This document shows, piece by piece, positions 1 through 8,205 of a DNA stretch of 64,000 bases. The stretch is from contig NZ_JADYVX010000016.1 of assembly GCF_020194175.1 (NCBI RefSeq), forward strand, positions 93,864 to 157,863. Direction: 5' to 3'. How positions within the stretch are numbered: position 1 is the first letter of the stretch; each line of letters begins with the position of its first letter. The translations under genes and the position numbers were made by a program. The DNA comes from Bradyrhizobium sp. BRP22 (GTDB taxonomy: Bacteria > Pseudomonadota > Alphaproteobacteria > Rhizobiales > Xanthobacteraceae). A model generated the notes under the pieces. That model did no database searches. It saw only the letters and a program-made list of their open reading frames with translations, and was not told where the DNA came from.

Positions 1-683
1 TCGCCGGCAGCGCCGGATGGGTCAATCCGCTGTTCCTGCCGGCGCCGTCGGCGATCGCGGTCGCAACCTACAAGCTCGCGATGTCGGGCGCGCTCTGGCA
101 GCATCTCGGCTGGTCGGTGATGCGGATCGGCACCGGCTGGCTGCTTGGCACGCTGGCCGGCGTCATCGTCGGTTTCGCGATCGGCCTGTCAACGCTGGCG
201 CGTGGCGTCGGCATCACCTTTATCTCCGCGCTGTTTCCGATCCCGAAGATCGCGCTGCTGCCATTGTTGATCCTATGGCTCGGGATCGGCGAAGAGCCGA
301 AGATCGCGACGATTGCGCTCGGGGTGTTCTTCTCCACCGCAATCTCGGTCTATAGCGGCGTCGATGCGGTGCCGCGCAATCTGATCCGCATGGCACAAAG
401 CTTCAACGTGCCGTTCCACGCCATCGTGCGCCGCGTGATCTGGCCGGGCGCGCTGCCTTCGATCCTGGCCGGCTTCCGCATCACTGCATCTGTCGCATTG
501 CTATTGGTGGTGAGTGCGGAGATGATCGGCGCGCAGTACGGCATCGGCGCCTTCGTGCTGCAGGCCGGCAATCTGATGCAGACAGATCAGTTGCTCGCCG
601 GCGTCGTGATCCTGTCGCTGTTCGGATTGGCAGTGGGGAAACTGATTAGTTTGTTGGAGGCAAAGCTGCTGCACTGGCGGTAA
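1..683 (+). CDS. ABC transporter permease, SsuC/TauC type (5' end outside window)
   Basis: The reading frame is open from the first bases of the window, and the residues before the first visible ATG (position 81) already look like this family (NPLFLPAPSAIAVATYKLA), so the gene starts upstream. About 226 codons are visible. Several hydrophobic segments and the cytoplasmic coupling loop (FHAIVRRVIWPGALPSILAG, the EAA-type motif) identify an inner-membrane permease of the nitrate/sulfonate/taurine ABC class. Such permeases import small organic anions with a periplasmic binding protein and an ATPase, which must lie upstream. Since it abuts a gentisate pathway block, aromatic-acid uptake is a reasonable inference, but the substrate cannot be read from the sequence. 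Confidence 0.88.
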   Translation, partial: AGSAGWVNPLFLPAPSAIAVATYKLAMSGALWQHLGWSVMRIGTGWLLGTLAGVIVGFAIGLSTLARGVGITFISALFPIPKIALLPLLILWLGIGEEPKIATIALGVFFSTAISVYSGVDAVPRNLIRMAQSFNVPFHAIVRRVIWPGALPSILAGFRITASVALLLVVSAEMIGAQYGIGAFVLQAGNLMQTDQLLAGVVILSLFGLAVGKLISLLEAKLLHWR

Positions 684-693
684 GTGGCGCGGC

Positions 694-775
694 CGTCATT
701 CCGGGATGGTCCGAAGGACCAGACCCGGAATCTCGAGCTTCCGGGTTCGATGCTACGCATCGCCCCGGAATGACG
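694..775. repeat. Palindromic intergenic repeat (CGTCATTCCGG family)
   Basis: An imperfect palindrome begins CGTCATTCCGGG and ends CCCCGGAATGACG, with an inner pair of inverted copies of CCCGGAA. It lies between the 3' ends of two convergent genes (permease and gentisate dioxygenase). The same family recurs at 20344-20450, 57261-57362 and 61001-61106. The position suggests a bidirectional terminator or mRNA 3'-end stabiliser. Confidence 0.8.
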
Positions 776-784
776 AATTCAATT

Positions 785-1825
785 TCACGCATTCCCGCGG
801 TCTTCGCGGAACAGATCGAGCTTCTGCTGCACCGGACGGTCGGAGAAGCTGAACAATACCGAATCCACATCCGCCTCATGCGTGACCCAGCGCCAGCTCG
901 GCACCACAAACAGATCGCGCGGACCCCATTCGAAGGTCTGCTCGCCGATCCTGGTGCGGCCCTTGCCCTCGATGGCGGCGAACACGGTGGCGTCGGTTGA
1001 GCGATAGCGCGCGGTGGTGAAGCCCTTAGGGATGAGCTGGATGAAGGTGCCGATGGTCGGCATCGCGTAATCGCCGGTTTCGGGATTGGAGAATTTCAGC
1101 TTGAGGCCGTGGCAGGCGTCCCATTCATCGCGCGCCTTGGCCTGCTCCAGTGCCTCGCGGGTGTAGCTGTAGGGATAGTTGAAGATCGGCGACGTCTTCG
1201 AGGTACGTTTCTGATCGACCGGCAGCAGGTTGTGACCGTAGCGCGCAAAACTGTCGCCGGCGGGCTTGGTGATCTGCTGCTGGTCCTCCTTCGCGCCCTC
1301 GGCGAACGAGGCGTCGAAGAACTGCACCATCGGGATGTCGAGCCCGTCGAGCCAGAACATCGGCTCGCTGGTCTCGTTGGAATGGTCATGCCAGGTCATC
1401 GACGGCGTGATCACGAAATCGCCGGGGGACATCGCGGTGCGCTCGCCGTCGACGGACGTATAGGCGCCCTTGCCCTCGAGCACGAAGCGCAGCGCCGACT
1501 GGCTGTGGCGATGGGCCGGGGCGATATCGCCCGGCACCACCATCTGCACACCGGCAAACAGCGACGTCGTGATCTTCGATTGGCCGCGCAGGCCCGGATT
1601 TTCCAGGACCAGCACCCGCCGCTCGGCTTCCTTCGCTGTGATCAGCTTGCCGGCCTCGTTCATGTAGTCGCGGATCTGATCGAACTTCCACAGATGCGGG
1701 CGGCAGGCGCTCCTCGGCTCCGGCGTGATCAGGTCGTTCATCACGTTCCAGAGCGCAGAAAGATTTTGGCCGTCGATCTTCTTGTAGAACGCCTCGCGCT
1801 CCGGCGTCTTCTGCACGGCTTCCAT
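785..1825 (-). CDS. Gentisate 1,2-dioxygenase (bicupin)
   Basis: This 346-aa bicupin opens the aromatic ring of gentisate (2,5-dihydroxybenzoate) between C1 and C2 to give maleylpyruvate, using Fe(II) and O2 in the cytoplasm. The N-terminal cupin carries the metal-ligand motif HRHS (about residues 105-108) and HDH (146-148). A second, degenerate cupin follows at roughly residues 280-330. Length matches the family. An upstream in-frame start exists, but the ATG at 1825 has a strong Shine-Dalgarno (GGGAGG) 6 nt before it. It diverges from the GST-type isomerase at 1931, which would use its product. A sigma-70-like promoter and a near-palindromic operator lie just upstream. Confidence 0.92.
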   Translation of the reverse strand: MEAVQKTPEREAFYKKIDGQNLSALWNVMNDLITPEPRSACRPHLWKFDQIRDYMNEAGKLITAKEAERRVLVLENPGLRGQSKITTSLFAGVQMVVPGDIAPAHRHSQSALRFVLEGKGAYTSVDGERTAMSPGDFVITPSMTWHDHSNETSEPMFWLDGLDIPMVQFFDASFAEGAKEDQQQITKPAGDSFARYGHNLLPVDQKRTSKTSPIFNYPYSYTREALEQAKARDEWDACHGLKLKFSNPETGDYAMPTIGTFIQLIPKGFTTARYRSTDATVFAAIEGKGRTRIGEQTFEWGPRDLFVVPSWRWVTHEADVDSVLFSFSDRPVQQKLDLFREDRGNA

Positions 1826-1860
1826 GGCAAGCCTCCCGTTCATTTCTGTCTTGTTCGCTA

Positions 1861-1880
1861 ATTGACAGCATACTGACAAT
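1861..1880. promoter_or_regulatory. Candidate MarR operator, copy 1
   Basis: The sequence ATTGACAGCATACTGACAAT is a near-perfect inverted repeat (TTGACAG, 4 nt, CTGACAA; one mismatch). It matches the site at 8186-8205 at 16 of 20 positions. Both sites lie just upstream of a minus-strand catabolic gene. Here it overlaps the candidate -10 element of the gentisate dioxygenase promoter and lies 50 nt before the divergent GST start. The nearby MarR gene (2553-3065) is the natural candidate regulator; this is inference. Confidence 0.65.
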
Positions 1881-1894
1881 ATGGCTAGCGTCAA
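1867..1894 (-). promoter_or_regulatory. Sigma-70-like promoter of gentisate dioxygenase
   Basis: Read on the minus strand, TTGACG (1889-1894) is followed after 16 nt by TATGCT (1867-1872), a reasonable -35/-10 pair. Predicted initiation would fall near 1860, about 35 nt before the ATG. The -10 lies inside the candidate MarR operator, which fits repression by occlusion. Confidence 0.5.
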
Positions 1895-1930
1895 CACGAG
1901 CAAAACCAGAAAACATCAGGGGAGGTTCCG

Positions 1931-2563
1931 ATGAAGCTGCACGGGTACTTCCGCAGCAGCGCGTCCTATCGGGTGCGGATCGCGTTGAACCTGAAGGGGC
2001 TCACCGTCGAGCATCTGCCGCATCACCTTCGCAAAGGCGAACAATGCGCTCCGGCCTATCTTGCGATCAATCCGCAAGGGCTGGTGCCGACATTGGAAAG
2101 CGACGCGGGCGCGATCCTGACCCAGTCGCTCGCCATCATCGAATGGCTCGATGAAACCCATCCCGAACCGCCGCTATTGCCGGAGGATTCGCTGCAGCGC
2201 GCAAAAGTCCGCGCCTTCGCACAGGCCATCGCCTGCGACACCCATCCCGTGCAGAATCTGAAAGTGCTGGCGCGGCTGCGTCAGCTCGGCCTGCCGGAAG
2301 ACAAGGTGGCGGAATGGGCGGCCTGGGCCAACCGCGAGGGGCTTTCGGCCTGTGAGATATTGGCCGCGGGGGAAGCCGGGCCGTTCTGCTTCGGTGCTGC
2401 ACCGACGCTGGCCGACCTCTGCCTGGTGCCGCAGCTTGCCAATGCGCGGCGCTTCGGCGTCGATGTCAGCGCTTTTCCGCGGCTGCTCAAGGCGGAAGCC
2501 GCGGCGAGGGAATTGAAGGCGTTTGCCGACGCCGCTCCGGACAAGCAAGCCGATGCCGAATAG
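1931..2563 (+). CDS. Zeta-class glutathione S-transferase family isomerase (maleylpyruvate/maleylacetoacetate isomerase)
   Basis: A 210-aa cytoplasmic GST-fold protein. It carries the zeta-class active-site motif SSASYRVRIAL near residues 9-19 and the usual N-terminal thioredoxin-like plus C-terminal helical domains. Family members catalyse glutathione-dependent cis-trans isomerisation of maleylpyruvate or maleylacetoacetate to the fumaryl form. Divergence from gentisate 1,2-dioxygenase favours maleylpyruvate as substrate. Fumarylpyruvate hydrolase, the next step, is not in this window. The start at 1931 has a GGGAGG ribosome-binding site upstream. The stop overlaps the start of the MarR gene, so the two are probably co-transcribed. 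Confidence 0.88.
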   Translation: MKLHGYFRSSASYRVRIALNLKGLTVEHLPHHLRKGEQCAPAYLAINPQGLVPTLESDAGAILTQSLAIIEWLDETHPEPPLLPEDSLQRAKVRAFAQAIACDTHPVQNLKVLARLRQLGLPEDKVAEWAAWANREGLSACEILAAGEAGPFCFGAAPTLADLCLVPQLANARRFGVDVSAFPRLLKAEAAARELKAFADAAPDKQADAE

Positions 2564-3065
2564 CAAGCAGAGCCCGATCACCATGGACGCGGTCTATACC
2601 GCGCCCGGCTATCTGTTCCGGCGGATGCAGCAGATCGCGGTCTCGATTTTCATCGAGGAGTGCAGGCAGTTCGACCTGACGCCGGTGCAATATGCCGCGC
2701 TGATTGCGATCCATACCCATCCCGGCATCGATGCGACGCGGCTCTCCGCCGTGATCGCGTTCGACCGCTCTACGCTCGGCAATGTGATCGAGCGGTTGCA
2801 GAGCAAAGGTCTGATCGAGCGCAAGCCCGATTCCGGGGACAAGCGCGTCAAGCTGCTCACGCTAACCAAGCAGGGCGCTTCGCTCTTGCGCGAGATCATG
2901 CCTTTGGTTGACCGTGCGCAGGCGCGGATGCTGCAGCCGCTCAAGCCTTCCGACCGCAAGATGCTGCTGGCGCTGCTCGCGCAGCTCGTCGATCTCAACA
3001 ACGAGGCCTCGCGCGTGCCGCTGCGCGCCGAGGATGCCCTCGAACATCTCGGGAAGTTGGGCTGA
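2553..3065 (+). CDS. MarR family transcriptional regulator
   Basis: A protein of about 170 aa with a MarR winged helix: the recognition region (DATRLSAVIAFDRSTLGNVI) is followed by a wing (ERKPDSGDKRVKLLTLT) and C-terminal dimerisation helices. MarR proteins usually repress aromatic catabolic genes until a phenolic or aryl-CoA ligand binds. It sits between the isomerase and the flavin hydroxylase, overlapping both (11 nt with the isomerase, 1 nt with the hydroxylase). That layout suggests one operon and local control. The start is uncertain: 2553 or 2583 are both possible, and neither has a clear ribosome-binding site. Candidate binding sites are at 1861-1880 and 8186-8205. Confidence 0.88.
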   Translation: MPNSKQSPITMDAVYTAPGYLFRRMQQIAVSIFIEECRQFDLTPVQYAALIAIHTHPGIDATRLSAVIAFDRSTLGNVIERLQSKGLIERKPDSGDKRVKLLTLTKQGASLLREIMPLVDRAQARMLQPLKPSDRKMLLALLAQLVDLNNEASRVPLRAEDALEHLGKLG

Positions 3066-4252
3066 TGGCGAAGGACAAGCTTCCAGTCCTGATCGCAGGC
3101 GGCGGCATCGGCGGTCTTGCCGCGGCGCTCGGGCTTGCGCAGAAGGGCATCGGCTCGATTCTCTTGGAAAAGTCCGCCTCGCTCGGCGAGATCGGTGCCG
3201 GCATCCAGCTCGGCCCGAACGCCTTCCATGCCTTCGATTATCTCGGCGTCGGCGAGGCTGCGCGGCGCATGGCCGTCTATATCGACCAGCTCCGCCTGAT
3301 GGATGCGCTCACCGCCGAAGAGATCACTCATGTCGACCTGCGCGAGCCGTTCCGGACGCGGTTCGGCAATCCCTATGCCGTGGTGCATCGCGGCGATCTT
3401 CACGGCGTGTTCCTGCGTGCCTGCCGCGAGCATGAGCTGATCGAGCTGCGTGTCAGCAGCGAGGTGATCGGCTACGAGCAGGATGGTTCCTCAGTCACCG
3501 CACGGCTCGCCAATGGCGGGCGCGTTACGGGCAAGCTCCTGATCGGCGCCGATGGCTTGTGGTCGAATATTCGCAAACAGGTCACATCAGATGGGCCGCC
3601 ACGGGTGTCCGGCCACACCACCTATCGTTCGGTGATCCCGACCGAACAGATGCCGGCGGATCTGCGCTGGAATGCGGCGACGCTGTGGGCCGGGCCGAAG
3701 TGCCACATCGTGCATTATCCGCTGTCCGACTGGAAGGTGTTCAATCTCGTCGTCACCTACCACAACGACGCGCCGGAGCCGGTCGCGGGCAAGCCGGTCA
3801 GCGACGAAGAGGTGCTGCAGGGCTTTCGGCACGTCCATGCACGTGCGCAAAGCATCATTCGTCACGGCAAGAACTGGCGGCTCTGGGTGCTGTGCGACCG
3901 CGATCCGAACGAACGCTGGGTCGACGGCCGCGTCGCGCTGCTCGGCGATGCCGCGCATCCGATGCTGCAATATTTCGCGCAAGGCGCCTGCCAGGCGATG
4001 GAGGATGCGGTGTGTCTGTCACACATGCTATCGCACCATGATGACCACGTGGTGGCGCTGGAGCATTACCGTGCGCAACGCTTCCCGCGCACCGCGCAGG
4101 TACAATTATGGTCGCGCGCGATCGGCGAGCACATCTATCATCCAGCCGGCGAACATGCCCGCCTCCGCAACGCCATCATGAGCGCGAAGACCTCGGAGGA
4201 TTACTATCGCGATCTCGCCTGGCTCTATGGCGGCACGGGATTGGCTGCCTGA
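3065..4252 (+). CDS. FAD-dependent monooxygenase, 3-hydroxybenzoate 6-hydroxylase type
   Basis: A 395-aa class A flavoprotein hydroxylase. The N-terminal dinucleotide-binding motif GGGIGG is at residues 12-17, an LEK motif ends the second strand, and the second FAD motif (LLGDAAHPM) lies near residue 297. The stretch GEIGAGIQLGPNAFHAF resembles 3-hydroxybenzoate 6-hydroxylases and salicylate hydroxylases. Linkage to gentisate dioxygenase supports 3-hydroxybenzoate + NAD(P)H + O2 to gentisate. Its ATG overlaps the TGA of the MarR gene (TGATG). The 3' end overlaps the convergent glycosyltransferase-like gene by 28 nt. Salicylate 1-hydroxylase activity is the main alternative. Confidence 0.82.
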   Translation: MAKDKLPVLIAGGGIGGLAAALGLAQKGIGSILLEKSASLGEIGAGIQLGPNAFHAFDYLGVGEAARRMAVYIDQLRLMDALTAEEITHVDLREPFRTRFGNPYAVVHRGDLHGVFLRACREHELIELRVSSEVIGYEQDGSSVTARLANGGRVTGKLLIGADGLWSNIRKQVTSDGPPRVSGHTTYRSVIPTEQMPADLRWNAATLWAGPKCHIVHYPLSDWKVFNLVVTYHNDAPEPVAGKPVSDEEVLQGFRHVHARAQSIIRHGKNWRLWVLCDRDPNERWVDGRVALLGDAAHPMLQYFAQGACQAMEDAVCLSHMLSHHDDHVVALEHYRAQRFPRTAQVQLWSRAIGEHIYHPAGEHARLRNAIMSAKTSEDYYRDLAWLYGGTGLAA

Positions 4253-5190
4253 TCCTCTCGCCTCACGGCGTTTTCAAGCCGTTCTCTGGCTCCGAAACAG
4301 TCGCGCGCCTGATCCATAGCGCGATCGAGCCACTCAAGATCGTCGCCACAGGGAAACCAGCCCGACCTTGCCAGCGCATAATCACCCGGGTCTCGCGCGA
4401 ACTCGATGCCACGCGGCAATCGGGTGGGCAACTCGCACGACAGAGTGCGCGGATAATCACGGACACGCCATTCGGGACGATGGGTCGGAAAGAACGCCAG
4501 GCAGCCTACGCCGAACGCGTCCGCCAGATGCACCATCCCCGTGTCAGTCGAGATTATCCAGCGTGCATGACGGACAACGCCGCACAGATCAGCGAGCGTA
4601 GCACAGGGCTCCAGATGAATGACGTCGCGGCGGAGCGCATCGGGCACGGTGCCTTGCGTCACCACGGGCCCGAGCGCAAGCGCGCGCCGGAGGATCTGCG
4701 CGTGGATCTCCTCCGGCATGTCGCGCAGTCGCATCGACGCCTTCGGGCAGACCAAAATATAGCCGCTCGGCAACGCAGGTCGTATCGTTCTGACCCGCGA
4801 TGCCAGCCAGCTATTCCGCCGCCAGCCTGCCGGCACCTGCTCCGGCGCCACGCCGAGGCGCTGCAGGAAGAAATCGATCATAGACCTGCACTGGAACTCC
4901 GGATCGAAGGCAAAGTCGCGGATGTCGATGACGCGTGTGACCGCCTCACCCGGATCAAGCGGTCGATCAGGCGTGGCAAATTCCCAGGCAAGCGTCTTGA
5001 TGTCGGCGAAGTCGGCGGCGGCATGGATGGCTTCGACCATGCCAGGGAGGCCAGGAAGCCGGAACAATAACGGCCGCGGGGGCATGGCGCCAACCAGGAT
5101 CGCCACATGGAGCGCCTGCAGGCCGACGATCGCATCGCCCATCGCGCGTCCGAAGCCGTTCAGAATGGCGACATTGACCAGCGCCGTCAT
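4225..5190 (-). CDS. Glycosyltransferase family 9-like protein
   Basis: A 321-aa protein resembling the C-terminal half of heptosyltransferase-type (GT9, GT-B fold) enzymes. The signature region STDTGMVHLADAFGVGCLAF near residues 235-255 corresponds to the nucleotide-sugar site, and an N-terminal strand-loop (NGFGRAMGDAIVGLQAL) resembles the acceptor domain. Members transfer sugars to LPS core or other glycans at the inner membrane. It has no functional link to the catabolic genes around it. The ATG at 5190 was chosen because homologous sequence seems to begin there; no good ribosome-binding site is seen. Its last 28 nt overlap the convergent hydroxylase gene. Confidence 0.65.
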   Translation of the reverse strand: MTALVNVAILNGFGRAMGDAIVGLQALHVAILVGAMPPRPLLFRLPGLPGMVEAIHAAADFADIKTLAWEFATPDRPLDPGEAVTRVIDIRDFAFDPEFQCRSMIDFFLQRLGVAPEQVPAGWRRNSWLASRVRTIRPALPSGYILVCPKASMRLRDMPEEIHAQILRRALALGPVVTQGTVPDALRRDVIHLEPCATLADLCGVVRHARWIISTDTGMVHLADAFGVGCLAFFPTHRPEWRVRDYPRTLSCELPTRLPRGIEFARDPGDYALARSGWFPCGDDLEWLDRAMDQARDCFGARERLENAVRREDQAANPVPP

Positions 5191-5434
5191 TTCAGCGCGA
5201 CCGTGCGGGATCGCATTCGTCGCCGATATTGTCCGCCCGTTCTGCACCACGCTCACCGCGAACCTCGCAACGGCCGCCACCCTGCAGACTGGCGCGGAGC
5301 TGCTACGCGATGGTGTCGTGATCAGAAAAATTCGGCTACGGCTGTAACCAAGGCATCACGAGCACGAGGTGTTCTCGACGTTAAGACAAGATGTGCGGAA
5401 ACGAGAGATTACGAATGCTGATGACAAGCGGATG

Positions 5435-7045
5435 TCACATCTTCATCACCGCCTGCCGGTCGATCTTGCCCGTCCCCGTTTTCGGCAGCTCGCCGATGAA
5501 CTTGATCTCGCGCGGATATTTGTAGGGCAATAGTTTTGCCTTCACGTAATCCTGAAGCCGCTTCGCCGTTGCTTCCGCCTCGAACGCGCGGTCGTTCATC
5601 ACCACGACCGCCTTCAGCGTCATGCGGCGGTCGGGCAGCTCGGCGGCGAACACGGCGCATTCGCGGACGTCAGGGTGATCGGCGAGGCAGAGCTCGACCT
5701 CCAGCGGGTAGACCCATTGGCCTGATATCTTGATCAAATCGTCGGCGCGGCCGCGGAAGAAGTGGAAGCCATCGCTGTCACGGATGAAGCGGTCGCCGGT
5801 GTAGATCCAGCCGCCATCGCGGACGGTCTCGGCGGTCTTGTCGGGGCGATTCCAGTACATCGGCGTGTTGGAATCGCCGCGCACCCACAAAATGCCTTCC
5901 TCGTTGTCGCTGACCTCGCGGCCGTCTTTGTCGCGCAGCAGGATCTCGTAGCCGGGCACGCGCAGGCCGGCGGCGCCCAGCTTCTTCCTGTCCGCGTGGT
6001 TGCAGAGATAGATGTGCAGCACCTCGGTCGAACCGAGGCCTTCGATGATCTCCAGTCCCGTCAGCGCCTTCCAGCCATTGAACACATCGGCCGAGAGCAC
6101 TTCCGCGGCTGATATCGCCATGCGCAGCGAAGAGAAATCGGTCCTGTCAGCGCCGTCGGCCTTGGTCAGGGACGTATAGAGCGTCGGCAGGCCGAAAAAC
6201 ACGGTCGGACGATACTGTTCGATCGCCGCAAAGATCGATGCTGGCTTCGGCTGACCGGGCAGGAGAAGCGTGGCGGCGCCGACCGAGAAGGGAAAGGTGA
6301 TGGAATTGCCGAAGCCATAGGCGAAGAAGATCTTCGGCACCGAGAAGCAGATATCGCCAGGCGTCAGCTTCAGCACGTTGCGGGCGAACGTCTGCTCGCT
6401 ATAGGCCATGTCGTGGTGCAAATGCACGATGCCCTTCGGCCGGCCGGTCGAGCCGGAGGAATACATCCAGAACGCCATCTCGTTGCGGTGGGTATCGGCC
6501 TCGGTGAGCTCGGTCGAGAAATGCGGCAGCCATTCATCCGCCAACAGCACCTGCAGCGCGGCGTGCTCGGCGGCGGCGCCATTGACCACGATCAGCGTTT
6601 GCAGCGGCGTGTCCTTGCAGGCCTCGGCATTGAAGCGCGAGCAGAATTCGGCGTCGGCGACCGCAACCGATGCGCTCGCGTCGGAAAGGTAGAACTGCAG
6701 GAGGTCCGGTGGCGTCAGCGTGTTGATGAGAAGCGGCACGAAGCCGGCGCGGACGGCGCCGAAAAATGCCGCCGGATAGGCCGGGGTGTCGTCGAGGAAC
6801 AGCAGGATACGGTTGCCGCGGTGAAGGCTCAGCGAGGCGAAGCCGTGGCCCCAGCGCGCGGCCTCGGCGCAGAGCTCGCGGTAGGTCCGCTGTCCCGCCG
6901 GGCCGGTCAGCGCCGTCAGCTCGCCGCGGCCGTGTGCGAGATTGTCGAACAGGATGCGGCTTGCGTTATAGCGTTCGGGGAGCGCAAAGCCGATCTCGCG
7001 CGCGCCCGGGCTGTCAGGCGGTACCTGGTCGGCGATCTCGTTCAT
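5435..7045 (-). CDS. Aryl-CoA ligase (benzoate-CoA ligase family; candidate salicylyl-CoA ligase)
   Basis: A 536-aa adenylate-forming enzyme. The P-loop motif YSSGSTGRPKG lies near residue 187, the A5 motif GLGSTEV follows, YTGDRF is in the hinge region, and the C-terminal catalytic lysine is in PKTGTGKIDR. The family activates aromatic acids with ATP and CoA in the cytoplasm. The start at 7045 shares an ATGA overlap with the stop of the upstream FAD monooxygenase, so translation is coupled. That partner resembles enzymes acting on salicylyl- or aminobenzoyl-CoA, so salicylate or 2-aminobenzoate is the likely substrate. The gentisate dioxygenase nearby favours salicylate. Confidence 0.87.
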   Translation of the reverse strand: MNEIADQVPPDSPGAREIGFALPERYNASRILFDNLAHGRGELTALTGPAGQRTYRELCAEAARWGHGFASLSLHRGNRILLFLDDTPAYPAAFFGAVRAGFVPLLINTLTPPDLLQFYLSDASASVAVADAEFCSRFNAEACKDTPLQTLIVVNGAAAEHAALQVLLADEWLPHFSTELTEADTHRNEMAFWMYSSGSTGRPKGIVHLHHDMAYSEQTFARNVLKLTPGDICFSVPKIFFAYGFGNSITFPFSVGAATLLLPGQPKPASIFAAIEQYRPTVFFGLPTLYTSLTKADGADRTDFSSLRMAISAAEVLSADVFNGWKALTGLEIIEGLGSTEVLHIYLCNHADRKKLGAAGLRVPGYEILLRDKDGREVSDNEEGILWVRGDSNTPMYWNRPDKTAETVRDGGWIYTGDRFIRDSDGFHFFRGRADDLIKISGQWVYPLEVELCLADHPDVRECAVFAAELPDRRMTLKAVVVMNDRAFEAEATAKRLQDYVKAKLLPYKYPREIKFIGELPKTGTGKIDRQAVMKM

Positions 7046-8172
7046 GACTTGCTCCTCGATGCCTCGTAGCCTGCCATGAAGTTCGGCGACATCGTGCGCA
7101 GCCGCGCGTCGTCGATCCGTCCCGAACGGGTGATGTAGCTGAAGGCAAAATCCATCAGGTCGGCCTTCATGTGCTCGGGGAATTTTTCGTACCAGTCGGC
7201 GCTGGTGCGCGACGCGGTCACCAGCTTCTTCACGATCGGCTTGCGCTCGGCCTCGTAGCGGGCGAGCGCGGTCGAGACATGCGCTTCGGTCTCCAGCGCC
7301 TTCGTCAGCGCGATGGCGTCCTCGATCGCAAGGCGGGTGCCGGAGCCGATCGAGAAATGCGCGGAGTGCAGCGCGTCGCCGATCAGCACCATGTTCCTGA
7401 ACGACCAGTGCTCGTTCCAGATCCACGGGAAATTGCGCCACACCGACTTGTTGGAGATCAGCGGCTGCCCGCCGAGCGTCTCGGCAAACACCTCCTCGCA
7501 CACGGCCTTGGAGTGTTCGGCGTCCTTGCCGGCAAAGCCGTAGGCGTGCCAGGTCGCACGGTCGCATTCGACCAGGAACGTGCTCATGGTCGGCGAATAG
7601 CGATAGTGGTGGGCGTTGAAGGCGCCGCGTTCGGTCTTCACGAAGGTCTGCGACAGCGTCTCGAACCGCTTCGACGTGCCGTACCAGGCGAACTTGTTGG
7701 ACGAATAGGACAGCGAGGTTCCGAAATCGCCCTCGAACGTTCGGCGCACCAGCGAGTTCAGCCCGTCCGCGGCGACGATCAGGTCATAGCCTTGCAGCGC
7801 ATCGACTGACTGGATCGCTTTGTCAAACTGCGGGGTGACGCCGACCGCGCGCACGCGCTCCTGCAGCAGGGAGAGCAGCGTAAGCCGGCCGATCGAGGAA
7901 AAGCCGACGCCGTCGATCTCGACGCTCTCCCCGCGCAAATTGAGCGTGATGTTCCTCCAGCTCTCCATTTTCGGCGCGATGGCCTCGACCGTATCGGGAT
8001 CGTCGGCGCGCAGGAATTCCAGCGCCTGGTCCGAGAACACGACGCCGAAGCCCCAGGTCGCATTGGCCGGGTTCTGCTCGAATAGCTCGACGACCGCGTC
8101 AGGGTGTCGCCGCTTCCAGAGATAGGCGAAATAGAGGCCGCCGGGACCTCCACCGATCACGGCGATACGCAC
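7042..8172 (-). CDS. FAD-dependent monooxygenase, salicylyl-CoA 5-hydroxylase-like
   Basis: A 376-aa flavoprotein with an N-terminal Rossmann motif GGGPGG (residues 7-12), a WGFGVVFSD substrate-domain stretch and the GDALHSAHFSIGSG second FAD motif near residue 275. This pattern is shared with salicylyl-CoA 5-hydroxylase and 2-aminobenzoyl-CoA monooxygenase, which hydroxylate CoA-activated rings. With salicylyl-CoA the product would be gentisyl-CoA, feeding the dioxygenase after thioester hydrolysis. The GTG at 8172 is chosen because GGGAGGAAC precedes it by 3-4 nt and the upstream in-frame codons run through the operator. No thioesterase gene is visible in the window. Confidence 0.8.
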   Translation of the reverse strand: MRIAVIGGGPGGLYFAYLWKRRHPDAVVELFEQNPANATWGFGVVFSDQALEFLRADDPDTVEAIAPKMESWRNITLNLRGESVEIDGVGFSSIGRLTLLSLLQERVRAVGVTPQFDKAIQSVDALQGYDLIVAADGLNSLVRRTFEGDFGTSLSYSSNKFAWYGTSKRFETLSQTFVKTERGAFNAHHYRYSPTMSTFLVECDRATWHAYGFAGKDAEHSKAVCEEVFAETLGGQPLISNKSVWRNFPWIWNEHWSFRNMVLIGDALHSAHFSIGSGTRLAIEDAIALTKALETEAHVSTALARYEAERKPIVKKLVTASRTSADWYEKFPEHMKADLMDFAFSYITRSGRIDDARLRTMSPNFMAGYEASRSKS

Positions 8173-8185
8173 GATGTTCCTCCCG

Positions 8186-8205
8186 ATTGACAGTGTACTT
8201 ACGAT
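8186..8205. promoter_or_regulatory. Candidate MarR operator, copy 2
   Basis: ATTGACAGTGTACTTACGAT matches the element at 1861-1880 at 16 of 20 positions, with the left half (ATTGACAG) identical. It ends 14 nt before the GTG start of the FAD monooxygenase and next to its ribosome-binding site. The segment equivalent to the -10 of copy 1 reads TACACT on the minus strand. It probably controls the monooxygenase-ligase operon with the same regulator as copy 1. Confidence 0.6.
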
